A stretch of 64,000 nucleotides of DNA from a virus: the IMG/VR virus record IMGVR_UViG_3300025030_000038, positions 62,001 through 126,000 of that record; one strand, written 5' to 3'. Below the pieces are notes generated by a model. That model did not search any database. It saw only the letters and a list, made by a program, of their open reading frames with translations, and was not told the origin of the DNA. Positions 39,466 to 48,818 of the stretch are shown in pieces. How positions within the stretch are numbered: position 1 is the first letter of the stretch; every line of letters starts with the position of its first letter. The translations under genes and the position numbers were made by a program.

Positions 39466-39674
39466 GTTGTCACTCTCAATTTGTGGTGGGCCTACCCGTA
39501 TGATCATAGGTCTCAATTCCGCTGGATCCACCATCGCCAAACATTCGAAGGGTAGGTCTGGCGGATTAGCGTCATTGACTGGGGTTAAATTGAAACAGGT
39601 CCGCCGGGTGGTTATGCCTATCCGCAGCGATGGCTTGCCAGATCAGGAGAGACAGGTTGTCGGGAGCGTCTCTT

Positions 39675-42600
39675 TCATGACTCTGCCCTTTGTTGCTGGG
39701 TTTGTGCCTCAAGGGGCACCTCCTGGGGTTCCTGGACTTCCGGGTCAGACTCCTGCCCAACATCTACCCGGACCTTCTCGTCCGCCATCTCCGTGACCAT
39801 GGCCATGACCCCACCGGCCTTCTTGAACAAAGGTCCCGTCAATAGATCCAGGGCCCCGTCCCCAAGGTCGGCCATCCCTTCTTCTCGCATTGCTTGGGCA
39901 AGTATGGCTAGCCTGTTGGCTGGGACGTAATTGGGATTCTTGTTGGGGATACCCGACCACAGGTTTTTTCCATCGGTCTCTTCCAAATACTTAGCCTGTG
40001 GAAGAGACCCCAATCCAGCACCCATCAGGATCTTAGTCACCGCAAGTCCTTGTGGGCTAGCTAGAAGTTTCAGGGCCTTACGTCTATTGGCCCCCAAGGT
40101 CTGAGTCAGGAACTCCAGCAGGGGGTCCCGAACCGCTTTGGCCAGTTGACGGCCAGCCACCCGGTATACGGCCCTACTGGCTTCGGTCTTGGCTGTTTGG
40201 GTGACTCTTTGTGCCTTGGTTGGCTTGGCCATTTTCAGGTCCTTTCCCTCATTTGCGAAGCAGGCCCTGAAGTACTCCTCTTGTATCTCGTAGGTATCGT
40301 CTCTACATTTGTGTTGCTGAGGGGGAAGGATGCCCCTCTTATCCAATATCCAGGTTACTAGCTCATAGGGCACGGAGATGCCATCTAACTCCATATTGCG
40401 TGCCTCTAGGTTACCGCCCCCTATTTTACCATCCCCTACCCCTGAGGAGCATCGTTCTCGCGAACAAATCAGATTTTGCCTCAATACATTTTGGATTTGG
40501 ATCAGTTCCGCAACTTTATGGGCTTCAATAGTTGTTGTAGTATCGGGTCTTCCCTCTATTTTTGGGAGACTGCCCAGCACTGCGTAAAAGCGTCTCAGGT
40601 TTGTTAGTCGCTCCTCAGCAAGGGATACCAACAAGGGGTCTGGGTCATTTTCAGGGGTACCCGTCTTCTCCATGTGGGCCTCCAGGACCTTAGCCTTTGG
40701 CATCAGGCCCCTCAAATTGGCGGTCTTGGGGTGGAGATGGTAGAGGCCACAGATGAAGTTGAGGTCCTTTTCCCAACCGGGGGTCAGGTACTGCCCGCAT
40801 TCCTCCTCCATCCAGGCACGAAGGCCCTTGAAATCAACTGCTCCACCGTTCACCCAAGTGGTGGTCTTGGTGGACCACACCTGATAGTAGGGCTCTTTTG
40901 ACCATGGACCCCTGTAGGAAGGGTGGGCAGAACTGTCGAGGGTCCAGCCATGGTCAATCATGTAACGTGCTAGGTTGCGCTTGAAATCCCGTACCGGTGG
41001 TGCCTGTTTGGCCAAATTGGTGGCTCCCCACGAGTCTACCAAGGACCTTACAGCAGCAAGAACACGGTCTCTCGCCTGTAGGTTGATTCTAACGGCGGTT
41101 ATGCCTTTGGTTTTTGGGCCACGCTCACCAAGATAGCTTTCTGATGTAAGGATCGAGCCCTCAAAACCCACCAGGGCCTTCTGGAAGACTTCCAACATTT
41201 GATTCTGTTGGGTTTCATCCAGGTGGTGGAACTCTAGGTTGACGTGGTTCTTCGTACCTGGAGTATCTCGGATATTCATGTTCTTGACCACAGAAATGTC
41301 TGGGGTCAACAATGGTGGAAGTCCTAATTCCGCTCGTTTCCCATTGACAAAGGTATCAAGTCGTTCCCCCAGGTCCCCAGGCAGGTGGGCACTTGTCCAG
41401 GATCCCTCACATGCGAGGTTAATAAGACTCCTTTGGATTTCTTCAAGGCAACCCGTCATGTCCGATGGGTTCGAAGACCGGGCCCGTTGGAGTCCATCAG
41501 CAAGGATATCCAAGGTGTCCTCTTCTAGTTCCAAGTCCCCCAGGACCGATTTGGGGCTGGAACTCAACTCCAGGGTCGAGGCATTACTCATGATGCACTC
41601 ATCCACTCGTTTCCTCAATTCCTCTGGCAGGTCCAGGGCAGCTATATCCCAAGGGATCGTTTTGGTGTCCCCTTTACGGTTAACCTCCCGGTCATTGAGG
41701 ATGCTCTTCACCAGAGACTTTTCGTAGAAAGCATAGTACCCAACACGCTTACGGGATTGTCGATATTTAGCATTCTCAAATTTGGCATTCCCAAAGTGGA
41801 TGAACCCCTCTGGGATGTCAAGTCTCTCATTCTCGGCATCCCCCCGACGGAAGTCAGCAATCTCCCATGCCAGTGCCTCGATGGGGTTGTGGGGTTTTCT
41901 CCTGCTGGCAACAGCCCACTTGTTCAGGCGTCTGCCAAGCATGTCGGCGCCATCCAGGTTGCGGGGGAAGATAGTCTCCCATTTCTCTAGTGTGGGCTCC
42001 CTCACATATTCCTGAAGTACCCCCGCCAATGCATAGAGATCCACCCCCTCAGTAGATAGTTTGAAGTTTTTACGGAGGCCAAGGATCCCCCGGGCCATCT
42101 CCATGTACTGTCGGTCCCCCGGGATGGTTGGCTGTGTCTTGGCCCATGTGATGTAAGCCACGGTGCGGTCAATCAGGTCAACCAGGATGGGGTCCTTAGA
42201 GTTTCCCCAATTAAAGAGATCCCGAATTATCCACCGTGGGTCCTTAGGAGACTTGACAATCGACTCGATCAATTCCAGAACTCCCTTGTGGGTCATCAAG
42301 GTCATGTGTGACAACCACTCACGGGCAAGGGTCATATCATCATAGCCATCTTGGCCATCGCCCTTGTAGGCGGTGCTCTTACTGTCATCTGTCCCAAGCT
42401 CTTTCGCGACAGACTCTCCAATCCGCTTAACATCGGGATCTAGTGCCCTCTCCTTGATCTCATTGGGCTTAGCGGTTTTGGCATCCGCAAGGTGCTCCAC
42501 AGCCGCCGTGAGGTTCGAGAGGGCATCGCGGACTGCGGTCTTGCTCCCCACGTCTGCAAGGTTCTGGCGTGCTTGCTGGGCATGGGCCTTGGCCAGGATG

Positions 42601-43115
42601 ACATTGGACGCCGCTTCCTTTGGGTCTATGATCTTGAGTGAGGACTGTCGGAATTCTACTCGGTGGAAGCCACCACGCTCATCAAACCAGTCACAGGTGG
42701 CGTTTTCCCCGTTAACCGAATGGACGGACATAGAAACCCATGTCTCCTTTGGTAAAACCGGGTTGACCAGCCAAACGGCAGCCCCCGGGGCCAACCCGTA
42801 AGAAGGCTCCTTGTCCCCATCGTCACCGTCACGGTCATATTCCTTCCGGGCCTTGAGCGTCATTGAACTTAGGTCATCGATGTGGACTTGGTCAAAAGAC
42901 AGGCTGTCTCCCAGGGCCAAGCCATCTGCCATCCGACGGAAAACATTGTTCTTCAGGGAGTCCGCACTCCATGGGAGAGCATAATTGGCCACCTTGGGGT
43001 CCCAAAAGTTGTATTCCCATACATCCCCCACGGGATTGATCCGTGCCCGAAGGGTCCAGCCCTTTAAGGCTGCCCATGTGGAGACAGGTGTGGGGACGGG
43101 TGGAACGGGGGTCAC
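39675..43115 (-). CDS. Large hypothetical protein (1146 aa)
   Basis: No family is recognised in this long, mostly helical and basic protein. It starts with GTG right after the dam stop (TAG GTG). The N-terminus is Pro-rich; residues about 110-160 look beta rich; an LLxxLL-type helical part lies in the middle; a basic C-terminal segment contains ANRRKALKLLASPQG. The end is acidic and Gln rich. Size and position next to Dam suggest a virion-injected or DNA-associated role, which is unproven. Confidence 0.7.
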   Translation of the reverse strand: MTPVPPVPTPVSTWAALKGWTLRARINPVGDVWEYNFWDPKVANYALPWSADSLKNNVFRRMADGLALGDSLSFDQVHIDDLSSMTLKARKEYDRDGDDGDKEPSYGLAPGAAVWLVNPVLPKETWVSMSVHSVNGENATCDWFDERGGFHRVEFRQSSLKIIDPKEAASNVILAKAHAQQARQNLADVGSKTAVRDALSNLTAAVEHLADAKTAKPNEIKERALDPDVKRIGESVAKELGTDDSKSTAYKGDGQDGYDDMTLAREWLSHMTLMTHKGVLELIESIVKSPKDPRWIIRDLFNWGNSKDPILVDLIDRTVAYITWAKTQPTIPGDRQYMEMARGILGLRKNFKLSTEGVDLYALAGVLQEYVREPTLEKWETIFPRNLDGADMLGRRLNKWAVASRRKPHNPIEALAWEIADFRRGDAENERLDIPEGFIHFGNAKFENAKYRQSRKRVGYYAFYEKSLVKSILNDREVNRKGDTKTIPWDIAALDLPEELRKRVDECIMSNASTLELSSSPKSVLGDLELEEDTLDILADGLQRARSSNPSDMTGCLEEIQRSLINLACEGSWTSAHLPGDLGERLDTFVNGKRAELGLPPLLTPDISVVKNMNIRDTPGTKNHVNLEFHHLDETQQNQMLEVFQKALVGFEGSILTSESYLGERGPKTKGITAVRINLQARDRVLAAVRSLVDSWGATNLAKQAPPVRDFKRNLARYMIDHGWTLDSSAHPSYRGPWSKEPYYQVWSTKTTTWVNGGAVDFKGLRAWMEEECGQYLTPGWEKDLNFICGLYHLHPKTANLRGLMPKAKVLEAHMEKTGTPENDPDPLLVSLAEERLTNLRRFYAVLGSLPKIEGRPDTTTTIEAHKVAELIQIQNVLRQNLICSRERCSSGVGDGKIGGGNLEARNMELDGISVPYELVTWILDKRGILPPQQHKCRDDTYEIQEEYFRACFANEGKDLKMAKPTKAQRVTQTAKTEASRAVYRVAGRQLAKAVRDPLLEFLTQTLGANRRKALKLLASPQGLAVTKILMGAGLGSLPQAKYLEETDGKNLWSGIPNKNPNYVPANRLAILAQAMREEGMADLGDGALDLLTGPLFKKAGGVMAMVTEMADEKVRVDVGQESDPEVQEPQEVPLEAQTQQQRAES

Positions 43116-44042
43116 CTATGGCTCCTCGTGATTTTTCCCCAGGCTGAAGAAGTCCAGTGCCCCTTGAGGTGGTGGCTCGGGAGCCAAGTTGGAGATGATG
43201 ACCTCCATTTTCTTGTTCTTGCGCCCATGACCCCCTCCGATTCTGTAGCTCCCCCCAACAGGTATGAGGGTGAATTCTTGAAATCGGTCCAGGACCTCTT
43301 GACAATGGGAGTTGGTCAGGATCACATGAATCCCCTGCTCGTGGAGCCGATGGACTTCTCGGTAGAGGACATCCAAGTCCCTGCCCTCAAAACCCCCAGC
43401 ACAATAATCCGTGAACCCCTCAAAATAGGGGGGATCCATAAATACTAGGTCCCCTGGTTGGGCCAGCCCGGTCAAAACCTTCCAATCCTGACAGGTCAAC
43501 TTGACCTGCCCAGACCCAAGGTACTTTGCAACCTTGCGAAGGTTGTCCACATCCAAGGCAACATTTAGTCGATGCCCAAAAGGGACATTGAACTCACCTT
43601 TGGAATTTTCCCTATTGAGCCCGTTGAAACCATGCTGATTAAGGTAGATGAATCTAGCTGCCCTGCCCGCCCTAGTCGTTGGCATATCCGCTCGGACTCT
43701 GTAGTAGTCCGCTTCCCCAACAGCCAAGTCAGCACTAGCTTCCGTAGCAAGGCTCAGGAACTCCTCCTCGCTCAGGCACTCCCCTCCTGGGGCTGTCTTG
43801 GTAGTCAGAGACCCGACTAGTTGGATGACATCCTCACATTCATCCCGGAGGGCCTCGAAAACCTCGATGAGCTTGGGGTTGAAGTCCCCTACCAGTGCCC
43901 TTGGGGGCAACAAGGCCAGCAGGACTGCCCCTCCGCCCAAGAAGGGCTCAATATACGTGCCGTAGGATTCGGGAAGGAGAGGCAGAATTTGAGGGAGCAT
44001 GCGGCGTTTGCCGCCGGGCCATTTGAAGGGGGGTTTGAGCAT
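43116..44042 (-). CDS. dam: Dam-type DNA adenine methyltransferase
   Basis: From ATG 44042, residues 4-12 read PPFKWPGGK (SAM loop), EPFLGGGAVLLAL is motif I, and DLVFMDPPYFEGFTDYC carries the catalytic DPPY. These belong to the D12 class that methylates N6 of adenine in sites such as GATC. Phage Dam protects against restriction or alters replication and packaging control. Length (308 aa) is slightly above typical. Start chosen because it lies 13 bases after the upstream stop. Confidence 0.9.
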   Translation of the reverse strand: MLKPPFKWPGGKRRMLPQILPLLPESYGTYIEPFLGGGAVLLALLPPRALVGDFNPKLIEVFEALRDECEDVIQLVGSLTTKTAPGGECLSEEEFLSLATEASADLAVGEADYYRVRADMPTTRAGRAARFIYLNQHGFNGLNRENSKGEFNVPFGHRLNVALDVDNLRKVAKYLGSGQVKLTCQDWKVLTGLAQPGDLVFMDPPYFEGFTDYCAGGFEGRDLDVLYREVHRLHEQGIHVILTNSHCQEVLDRFQEFTLIPVGGSYRIGGGHGRKNKKMEVIISNLAPEPPPQGALDFFSLGKNHEEP

Positions 44043-44055
44043 TGGTGCAGTTACT

Positions 44056-45060
44056 CTACCGGACTGCCGGGACACCCATCAAACCAGCTCTTTTCCACTG
44101 AAGCCACCCCAAGACTATGTTCTCAGCGATGTTCAATGCCTGCCCATCATACCTGTACATGTCAGAGATGTTGGTGGAATCCCGGGTGAGCCCTTGAGTG
44201 TTATCACCCATCCTCTTGACTGCTTCCTTGGATAGAAAAGCCGTGTGCCCCCTGGTGAGGTACTCTTTGGGGGCGCCACAAATCCTGAGGACATCCATCA
44301 TCGACAGCCCAGTGTTAAGCGGTTGGGGTTCCTGCCTGCGAATGGAAATCACAGGGGCCACCCACAGCTTCTTAAGGGCAGCTAGGGCATCCGTGGCCCT
44401 GGGATAATTGGGCTGGATTGAGAGTGCACAACGGTACCAGACCCCCGCTTCCTCAATCCGGTTCTGTTGCTCCGCAATCCGGCCAAGGTTGAAGGCAGCC
44501 TTGGGCTCTCGGTCACAGTGGAATAAGAATTCCTCAAACCCGTTTTGGGCCCGAAATGGGTACCCCTGGTCATATGCCCCACAAGCTCTGCCCCACCATG
44601 CTTTTGGATTCTCCTCGTTGTGAATGACTTCCCAATTGTGGGGGTCCACCGGGTCTCGGCGGGGTTCTCGTGCCACATCAGGGTAGACAGGCCAGATATC
44701 AACCCTGGTGTAATCCATGAGGATTTCATGGATTACACCAAGGCCCGAGTCATCCATGCTGCGCCAGACAGACTTCCTGGCATCGTTTTCCTTCAGATGG
44801 GGGCCATTCTTGTCGACCCACAGAAGCTGATAGACACCGTTCGGGTATGCCCCGTCCAGAAACAGCAGCGTGAAGAACCTGTTCATGAACAGGACGTGGT
44901 TCAGGTAGTACTGAGGCCCCCGGTCATGGCTGTACCGGTGTCCTGGCTCCTTGGGTTCCCGCCACTCATGACACTTCGAGGACAGCCCAAGAGCCACACG
45001 GGCATCCCGGATCTCTTGGTTCTGCTTGACGATGACTTCGACGGGACGTGTGTCACGCAT
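44056..45060 (-). CDS. TPR-containing protein (334 aa)
   Basis: Residues about 180-240 hold a tetratricopeptide pair: KAAFNLGRIAEQQNRIEEAG and VWYRCALSIQPNYPRATDAL. The first 150 residues are mostly beta and aromatic rich (YYLNHVLFMNRFFTLLFLDGAYPNGVYQLLWVDKNG). The rest is unrecognised. TPRs often hold protein partners together. Start at ATG 45060 is clear. Confidence 0.72.
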   Translation of the reverse strand: MRDTRPVEVIVKQNQEIRDARVALGLSSKCHEWREPKEPGHRYSHDRGPQYYLNHVLFMNRFFTLLFLDGAYPNGVYQLLWVDKNGPHLKENDARKSVWRSMDDSGLGVIHEILMDYTRVDIWPVYPDVAREPRRDPVDPHNWEVIHNEENPKAWWGRACGAYDQGYPFRAQNGFEEFLFHCDREPKAAFNLGRIAEQQNRIEEAGVWYRCALSIQPNYPRATDALAALKKLWVAPVISIRRQEPQPLNTGLSMMDVLRICGAPKEYLTRGHTAFLSKEAVKRMGDNTQGLTRDSTNISDMYRYDGQALNIAENIVLGWLQWKRAGLMGVPAVR

Positions 45061-45094
45061 GTTTCAATCCACTTCCATGGGAAGAATTGTGGTC

Positions 45095-46075
45095 CTAGGC
45101 GGCAGGGGATTCCGGCTGGAAGAAGGCGATCACTTCTGTCCCCAGCTTGGTGAGCTGTCCCTTGGAGATGAGCCGATCCGCTCGCAGGGAGTCCGAGTCC
45201 TTGAGGGTTCCATTCTGGATATGCACCTTGAGGGCCTGAAGAATCCTGAGAGCCAGGGATCGGCGCTGTTCAGCCACCTTCCCGACAGAATGCTCCAGAA
45301 GATTCCTCAGTACCAGCGCAGGGGAATCCTCAGCAAGATCCGCTCCCTTGATCATGGCTCCCAGGAATTGGTAGGTCTGATCTGGGTACTCCTGCATGGC
45401 GAAAACCAGGGAGGCGCCAATTGAGGCAGCCTTCAGCCAACGAGCACTCAGCATCGGAAGGAGCTCCTCAATAGCCCCACTGTTCTTCCCAAAATATGCC
45501 TCTACCTGTTCGGGATCTGACTGTAGGTTTGTTCCTGTCAGCATCAAGTACTCGGAGGTAGCCCAAGACCCAATGCGGGCCAAATCTGGCTTCAAGGTCG
45601 CCGGAATAGATGACCCCCTCCGAAGTGCCTCGCTAACTGAGCGGATCCATCCGCGGTCTAGTGCCCGAATGGCATCATCACTCAGGCCATACACAACCAG
45701 CAAGGAAACGGTCACACCAGACTCAATGATGGCCCAGAGACGATGCTGCCCATCCACAAGATGTCCTCGTGTATCGAAAGCGATACCCTGGGGGGTCAGC
45801 TGCCACTTGTGCTCCCGCATGATGGGGGCATATGCGCTGACCCGGCGCTTGTTCACTCTTCGATTGGTGTTCTCCTGCGAAGCAAGATACACCAGGGCCA
45901 GGGTGGGGGTGATGTGCTCAATCTGCACCACCCATGGGAAAAGGGGGTTGAGGTTGACGGGAATCTTGACAGGCTGGATGTCAGGGTTGGGCTTGTTCAT
46001 CTTCAGCTCTTCCTCGATGGACCCCGCACAGGCATGGCATCCCGAGTCCTTGGTGTCTACGGCATTGCTGCTCAT
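45095..46075 (-). CDS. ParB-like/DGQHR-domain protein
   Basis: ATG 46075 (MSSNAVDTK) has GGAG six bases upstream; the frame is open further to 46261. Residues about 75-150 read NRRVNKRRVSAYAPIMREHKW, TPQGIAFDTRGHLVDGQHRLWAI, and GLSDDAIRALDRGW, which fit the ParB/DGQHR fold seen in phage proteins. A helical region of about 150 residues follows. It may bind or cleave DNA; no activity is established. Confidence 0.72.
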   Translation of the reverse strand: MSSNAVDTKDSGCHACAGSIEEELKMNKPNPDIQPVKIPVNLNPLFPWVVQIEHITPTLALVYLASQENTNRRVNKRRVSAYAPIMREHKWQLTPQGIAFDTRGHLVDGQHRLWAIIESGVTVSLLVVYGLSDDAIRALDRGWIRSVSEALRRGSSIPATLKPDLARIGSWATSEYLMLTGTNLQSDPEQVEAYFGKNSGAIEELLPMLSARWLKAASIGASLVFAMQEYPDQTYQFLGAMIKGADLAEDSPALVLRNLLEHSVGKVAEQRRSLALRILQALKVHIQNGTLKDSDSLRADRLISKGQLTKLGTEVIAFFQPESPAA

Positions 46076-46300
46076 GTTTCGCTCCATGTTGTTGTCTTCG
46101 ATCTTGGCCATTTTCTTGCTCACTTTCGAGTTCATGCGTTTCAAATCATGCCCCACATTGGTGGTGCATCGAATGTAGCTGGTGATACGGGCAGCGACCC
46201 CCAGGGCCCGGAGAAGCTCAACTCCAAGTTGGTGGGCCCCTGTTAGTCGGGAAGGGGTCACGTTGGATTTACACCCGCGGGACCCTTTTGCGAAGGAAAT

Positions 46301-46534
46301 CTACCAACCCCCGATTTCCCACCGAGCATACCCTGCACTCCAAGGCCGGGCGGGGTGGCCCGCCCTTTTGTCCCAGAATCGAGCAGGTAGCTTCACTTGC
46401 AGGGGAACAACCGCAACATGCCAGGGCGTGAAGGGAACAAGGAGGCACCCAATCCGGACCATGGCACCAGCCAGGGGGTCCCCATTGAGGGGGCAGTTAC
46501 AATCCTCTCCCTCATGGTCGTGGCAAACCACCAA
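46301..46534 (-). CDS. Possible zinc-binding protein (77 aa), start uncertain
   Basis: The frame contains CHDHEGEDCNCPLNGD, a Cys/His cluster, then a hydrophobic beta-rich stretch (MVRIGCLLVPFTPWHVAVVPLQ) and a Pro/aromatic C-terminus. Only a TTG start is available, and the frame stays open upstream. Low confidence; it fills the gap between two genes. Confidence 0.4.
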   Translation of the reverse strand: MVVCHDHEGEDCNCPLNGDPLAGAMVRIGCLLVPFTPWHVAVVPLQVKLPARFWDKRAGHPARPWSAGYARWEIGGW

Positions 46535-46571
46535 CTGGTTTGAGGTTCGGGGACAGACCTTCAGGGATACA

Positions 46572-47045
46572 TCATGTTCCTCCGGATTCTTGAATCAGCT
46601 TCGCCAGCTCTTCCCGCTTGCGCGCAATGACCGCTTCGTTGCGCTGCTGGGTGATTATCTCCAGAGACTTGTTCTTGGCAAGCTCCCTTTCCAACTGTTG
46701 GAGTAGGTCCCCCACGGTCTCGTCATCCCCCTCTTCCGGGTCCCTGGCATCCTCGGGGTCCGGAGTACCCCCTGATGTCTCCTGTCTTCCAGGCCCGAGT
46801 TGAAGAGGAGGCCCCCCCTGAGGGGTGGAGCACACCTTGGCCACACCCACCTTCTCAATCTTCCACCAGTCCCAACCTGATGTGGGGCGGTTAGTACAGA
46901 ACTTCGCGGCCCCCGAGGGGGAATCAAACAACTTTCCCAAAACGAGGTATCCCCCCTCCACCACGTCCAGGGTGTAGAGCACCTTCTTGTGGATCTTGGT
47001 GAACTTGGAACCAACTGGGGGGGCGACATGTTCAATCTTGTTCAT
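46572..47045 (-). CDS. Hypothetical protein (157 aa)
   Basis: First gene after promoter P9, starting at ATG 47045 (MNKIEHVAPPVGSKF). Residues 1-75 are beta rich; the rest is a charged coil (ETVGDLLQQLERELAKNKS) with a Pro/Asp linker. Not recognised. Confidence 0.68.
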   Translation of the reverse strand: MNKIEHVAPPVGSKFTKIHKKVLYTLDVVEGGYLVLGKLFDSPSGAAKFCTNRPTSGWDWWKIEKVGVAKVCSTPQGGPPLQLGPGRQETSGGTPDPEDARDPEEGDDETVGDLLQQLERELAKNKSLEIITQQRNEAVIARKREELAKLIQESGGT

Positions 47046-47057
47046 CGGAACCTCTAC

Positions 47058-47096
47058 TCCCTATCGGTACGAGAAGGGGAACTTTTAGCGAATTCA
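47058..47096 (-). promoter_or_regulatory. Phage promoter motif P9
   Basis: Minus strand: CGCTAAAAGTTCCC, then CGTACCGATAGGGAG, 13 bases from the start at 47045. CGAATTC precedes the A-run as in P11, P12 and P14. Confidence 0.84.
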
Positions 47097-47135
47097 GAGG
47101 AGGCTATGTTTTTCTCGTGACCCTACTTCCAGTGG

Positions 47136-47188
47136 GATGCCCGCTTACAGTGGGCCAGAAGCTCGTAGGCCCACTGTAAGCGGGCATC
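47136..47188 (-). ncRNA. 21-bp perfect hairpin downstream of promoter P10 (candidate small RNA)
   Basis: Two 21-base arms starting GATGCCCG at 47136 and ending GGGCATC at 47188 are perfectly complementary around an 11-base loop. It lies about 30 bases downstream of promoter P10, with no good gene before the next promoter P9. A 27-codon frame (MPAYSGPTSFW...) runs through it but has no RBS. It may be a stable small RNA, a strong terminator, or a palindromic insert. Confidence 0.6.
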
Positions 47189-47218
47189 CTCAGGGAAGCT
47201 CAGGTGGGGGCATTCAAA

Positions 47219-47249
47219 TACCTATCGGCACGGTGGGATCAGTTTCTTA
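47219..47249 (-). promoter_or_regulatory. Phage promoter motif P10
   Basis: Minus strand: AAGAAACTGATC, then CGTGCCGATAGG and TATTTGAATG. The downstream block is intact, while the A-run is less regular (AAGAAA). It points away from the gene at 47247 and toward the hairpin at 47136. Confidence 0.7.
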
Positions 47250-48200
47250 CCCACCGTCCAAGGCATCCATTTCGCGCTGGAGCACCGCCCGACGAATCTT
47301 CTTGGCGAGTTCCTCTGGGGAGATACCGGAATCCCTGACGTACATCTCCCTCAGCACCGCACGTTCGGCATGGGCTTCAGCCAGCTCGGACGTATGGGCA
47401 GCCACCTTGGCCTCCAGAATGCGCTGCCGATGCTGGTACTCCACCAGGGACTTCAATCCCTTCGCCAGCTTGGCCTCCAACTTGACGACCTGAAGGTCCT
47501 GCCCCTCAGCCACCCGAACCTTGGTTCCTGCCTTGACCGGTTCAGCCACCAGTGGCACTGCCTGGGTAGGGGTGGACTTCCGGGCCTCACGAACCCGAAC
47601 CAGTGGGGCCTTGTAATCCCTGGCTGGCAACAGGATTTCCCCACTGGCAACCCGAAAGCCCAGCCCGGTCAGTGCCCAAATCTTGCCGTTGCTGACCAGT
47701 ACCATCCGCTGGCGAAGCTCGAAAGCCGAGTTGGTGAGGGCCTGCTTGGCCCGCTTCTTCTCTTCCCCTTCCAAGGTGCCCCCCAAGGCCAGGACCATTG
47801 CCTCCACGACTTCCGCCGCGGGGGCCTTGCCCCCATGGGCCAGAAGGTACTTGAGAATCGGGCTCTTAGCCGTTGTCATCGTAATCAGTGCCATGTTGAT
47901 CGCCTCGTTGATGCTGGGAACTGCCTTGGGTGGTTCAATCTGCCCATTCCATGGATGGGCATCTACCTTGTTGCAATCGGTGAGGATTTCGTGGGTCCGA
48001 CCAGTCAGGTCGTGCTTCCAGGTGCACATGCGGGGAGATGACTCTCCCGACTGGCTACTGCTGCGAATCCACTTGAGAATGTACACCCCATCCTGATACT
48101 TGAGGGCCAGAGCTTCATCGAGAAAAGACAGGTAGAACCGCTTGCCATGGCTCCCCGGCTGGAGGAGGGTGCGATTCAGGTCGTGCTGCCGAGTCATCAT
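47247..48200 (-). CDS. Hypothetical protein with winged-helix-like centre (317 aa)
   Basis: Residues about 115-165 (ILKYLLAHGGKAPAAEVVEAMVLALGG...KKRAKQALTNSAFELRQRMVLVSNGKIWALTGLG) look like a winged-helix domain. A basic linker and a C-terminal coiled coil (residues about 215-280) follow. The N-terminus has beta content with YQDGVYILKW. Start at ATG 48200 overlaps the upstream stop. Possibly DNA binding. Confidence 0.65.
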   Translation of the reverse strand: MMTRQHDLNRTLLQPGSHGKRFYLSFLDEALALKYQDGVYILKWIRSSSQSGESSPRMCTWKHDLTGRTHEILTDCNKVDAHPWNGQIEPPKAVPSINEAINMALITMTTAKSPILKYLLAHGGKAPAAEVVEAMVLALGGTLEGEEKKRAKQALTNSAFELRQRMVLVSNGKIWALTGLGFRVASGEILLPARDYKAPLVRVREARKSTPTQAVPLVAEPVKAGTKVRVAEGQDLQVVKLEAKLAKGLKSLVEYQHRQRILEAKVAAHTSELAEAHAERAVLREMYVRDSGISPEELAKKIRRAVLQREMDALDGG

Positions 48201-48466
48201 CTTCTCCACCAGTGAAAGAGGTACCCACCATTGTTGGCTGCGCTGCTATCCTCACTATTAGACCCCATGGCCCCCATGGCAGGCATCCGGCGGCAACCAT
48301 GGGCATGGTTCCAATTCCATGAGCCCCTCATCTTGGGCTCTGGCTTCATGGTGGTCACCACCTTGACTACCCCTGTTTTCGCGGACTTGTGGCCCATGAC
48401 CCCGCAGGCACACTCGTAAGCGGCCATTTCTCTCGCTGGAGTCCAAGTATGCTCGTGTTCGCTCAT
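48197..48466 (-). CDS. Hypothetical Cys/His-containing protein (89 aa)
   Basis: ATG 48466 lies just after promoter P11. The region HEHTWTPAREMAAYECACGVMGHK resembles a small zinc motif; a Gly/Met-rich low-complexity segment (RMPAMGAMGSN) and a His/Trp tail follow. Unrecognised. Confidence 0.66.
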   Translation of the reverse strand: MSEHEHTWTPAREMAAYECACGVMGHKSAKTGVVKVVTTMKPEPKMRGSWNWNHAHGCRRMPAMGAMGSNSEDSSAANNGGYLFHWWRR

Positions 48467-48482
48467 GTTTGGCTACCTCACA

Positions 48483-48521
48483 ACCCTATCGGCACGGGCG
48501 GCCAAATTTTTAGCGAATTCG
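48483..48521 (-). promoter_or_regulatory. Phage promoter motif P11
   Basis: Minus strand: CGCTAAAAATTTGG, then CGTGCCGATAGGG and TTGTGAGGT before ATG 48466. CGAATTC is upstream. It drives the gene pair ending near 47.2 kb. Confidence 0.84.
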
Positions 48522-48525
48522 ACTG

Positions 48526-48807
48526 CTACCCCTCGAAATAGGCATCCAGTGCCTTGTTGAGCACATGATCCAGTGCCTCGGGCACCGGGATCGAGAACCC
48601 AAGAATCTGAAGGGTCCCATCCGATCGCCGTGCATACGTGCCAGGAGCCTCACCACGACGGGGGGCACGGATCTCCACGTCCCACCCCATTTCATCAAGC
48701 ACCTGCGTCACCCCACTGGCGATGTGCACATCCGTCAGAATGGTCCCATTATCTGCATCAGTTACGATCACATAACAATCGGTGGAATCGTAGACGCCGT
48801 TGATCAT
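48526..48807 (-). CDS. Hypothetical protein (93 aa)
   Basis: Beta-rich start (GVYDSTDCYVIVTDADNGTILTDVHI) with a helical C-terminus (VPEALDHVLNKALDAYFEG). No family. It ends just before promoter P11. Confidence 0.67.
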   Translation of the reverse strand: MINGVYDSTDCYVIVTDADNGTILTDVHIASGVTQVLDEMGWDVEIRAPRRGEAPGTYARRSDGTLQILGFSIPVPEALDHVLNKALDAYFEG

Positions 48808-48818
48808 TTGTAGCCCCC

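Noticed and set aside
39466-39674. Reading frame ending LIWQAIAADRHNHPADLFQFNPSQ
   Set aside because: Composition looks natural, but no start codon is available in the frame after the large gene.
46076-46261. N-terminal extension of the ParB-like protein
   Set aside because: The frame is open, but its GTG start has no ribosome site, while ATG 46075 does.
47100-47187. A 27-residue frame inside the perfect hairpin
   Set aside because: It would require translation through a 21-bp stem and has no ribosome site.
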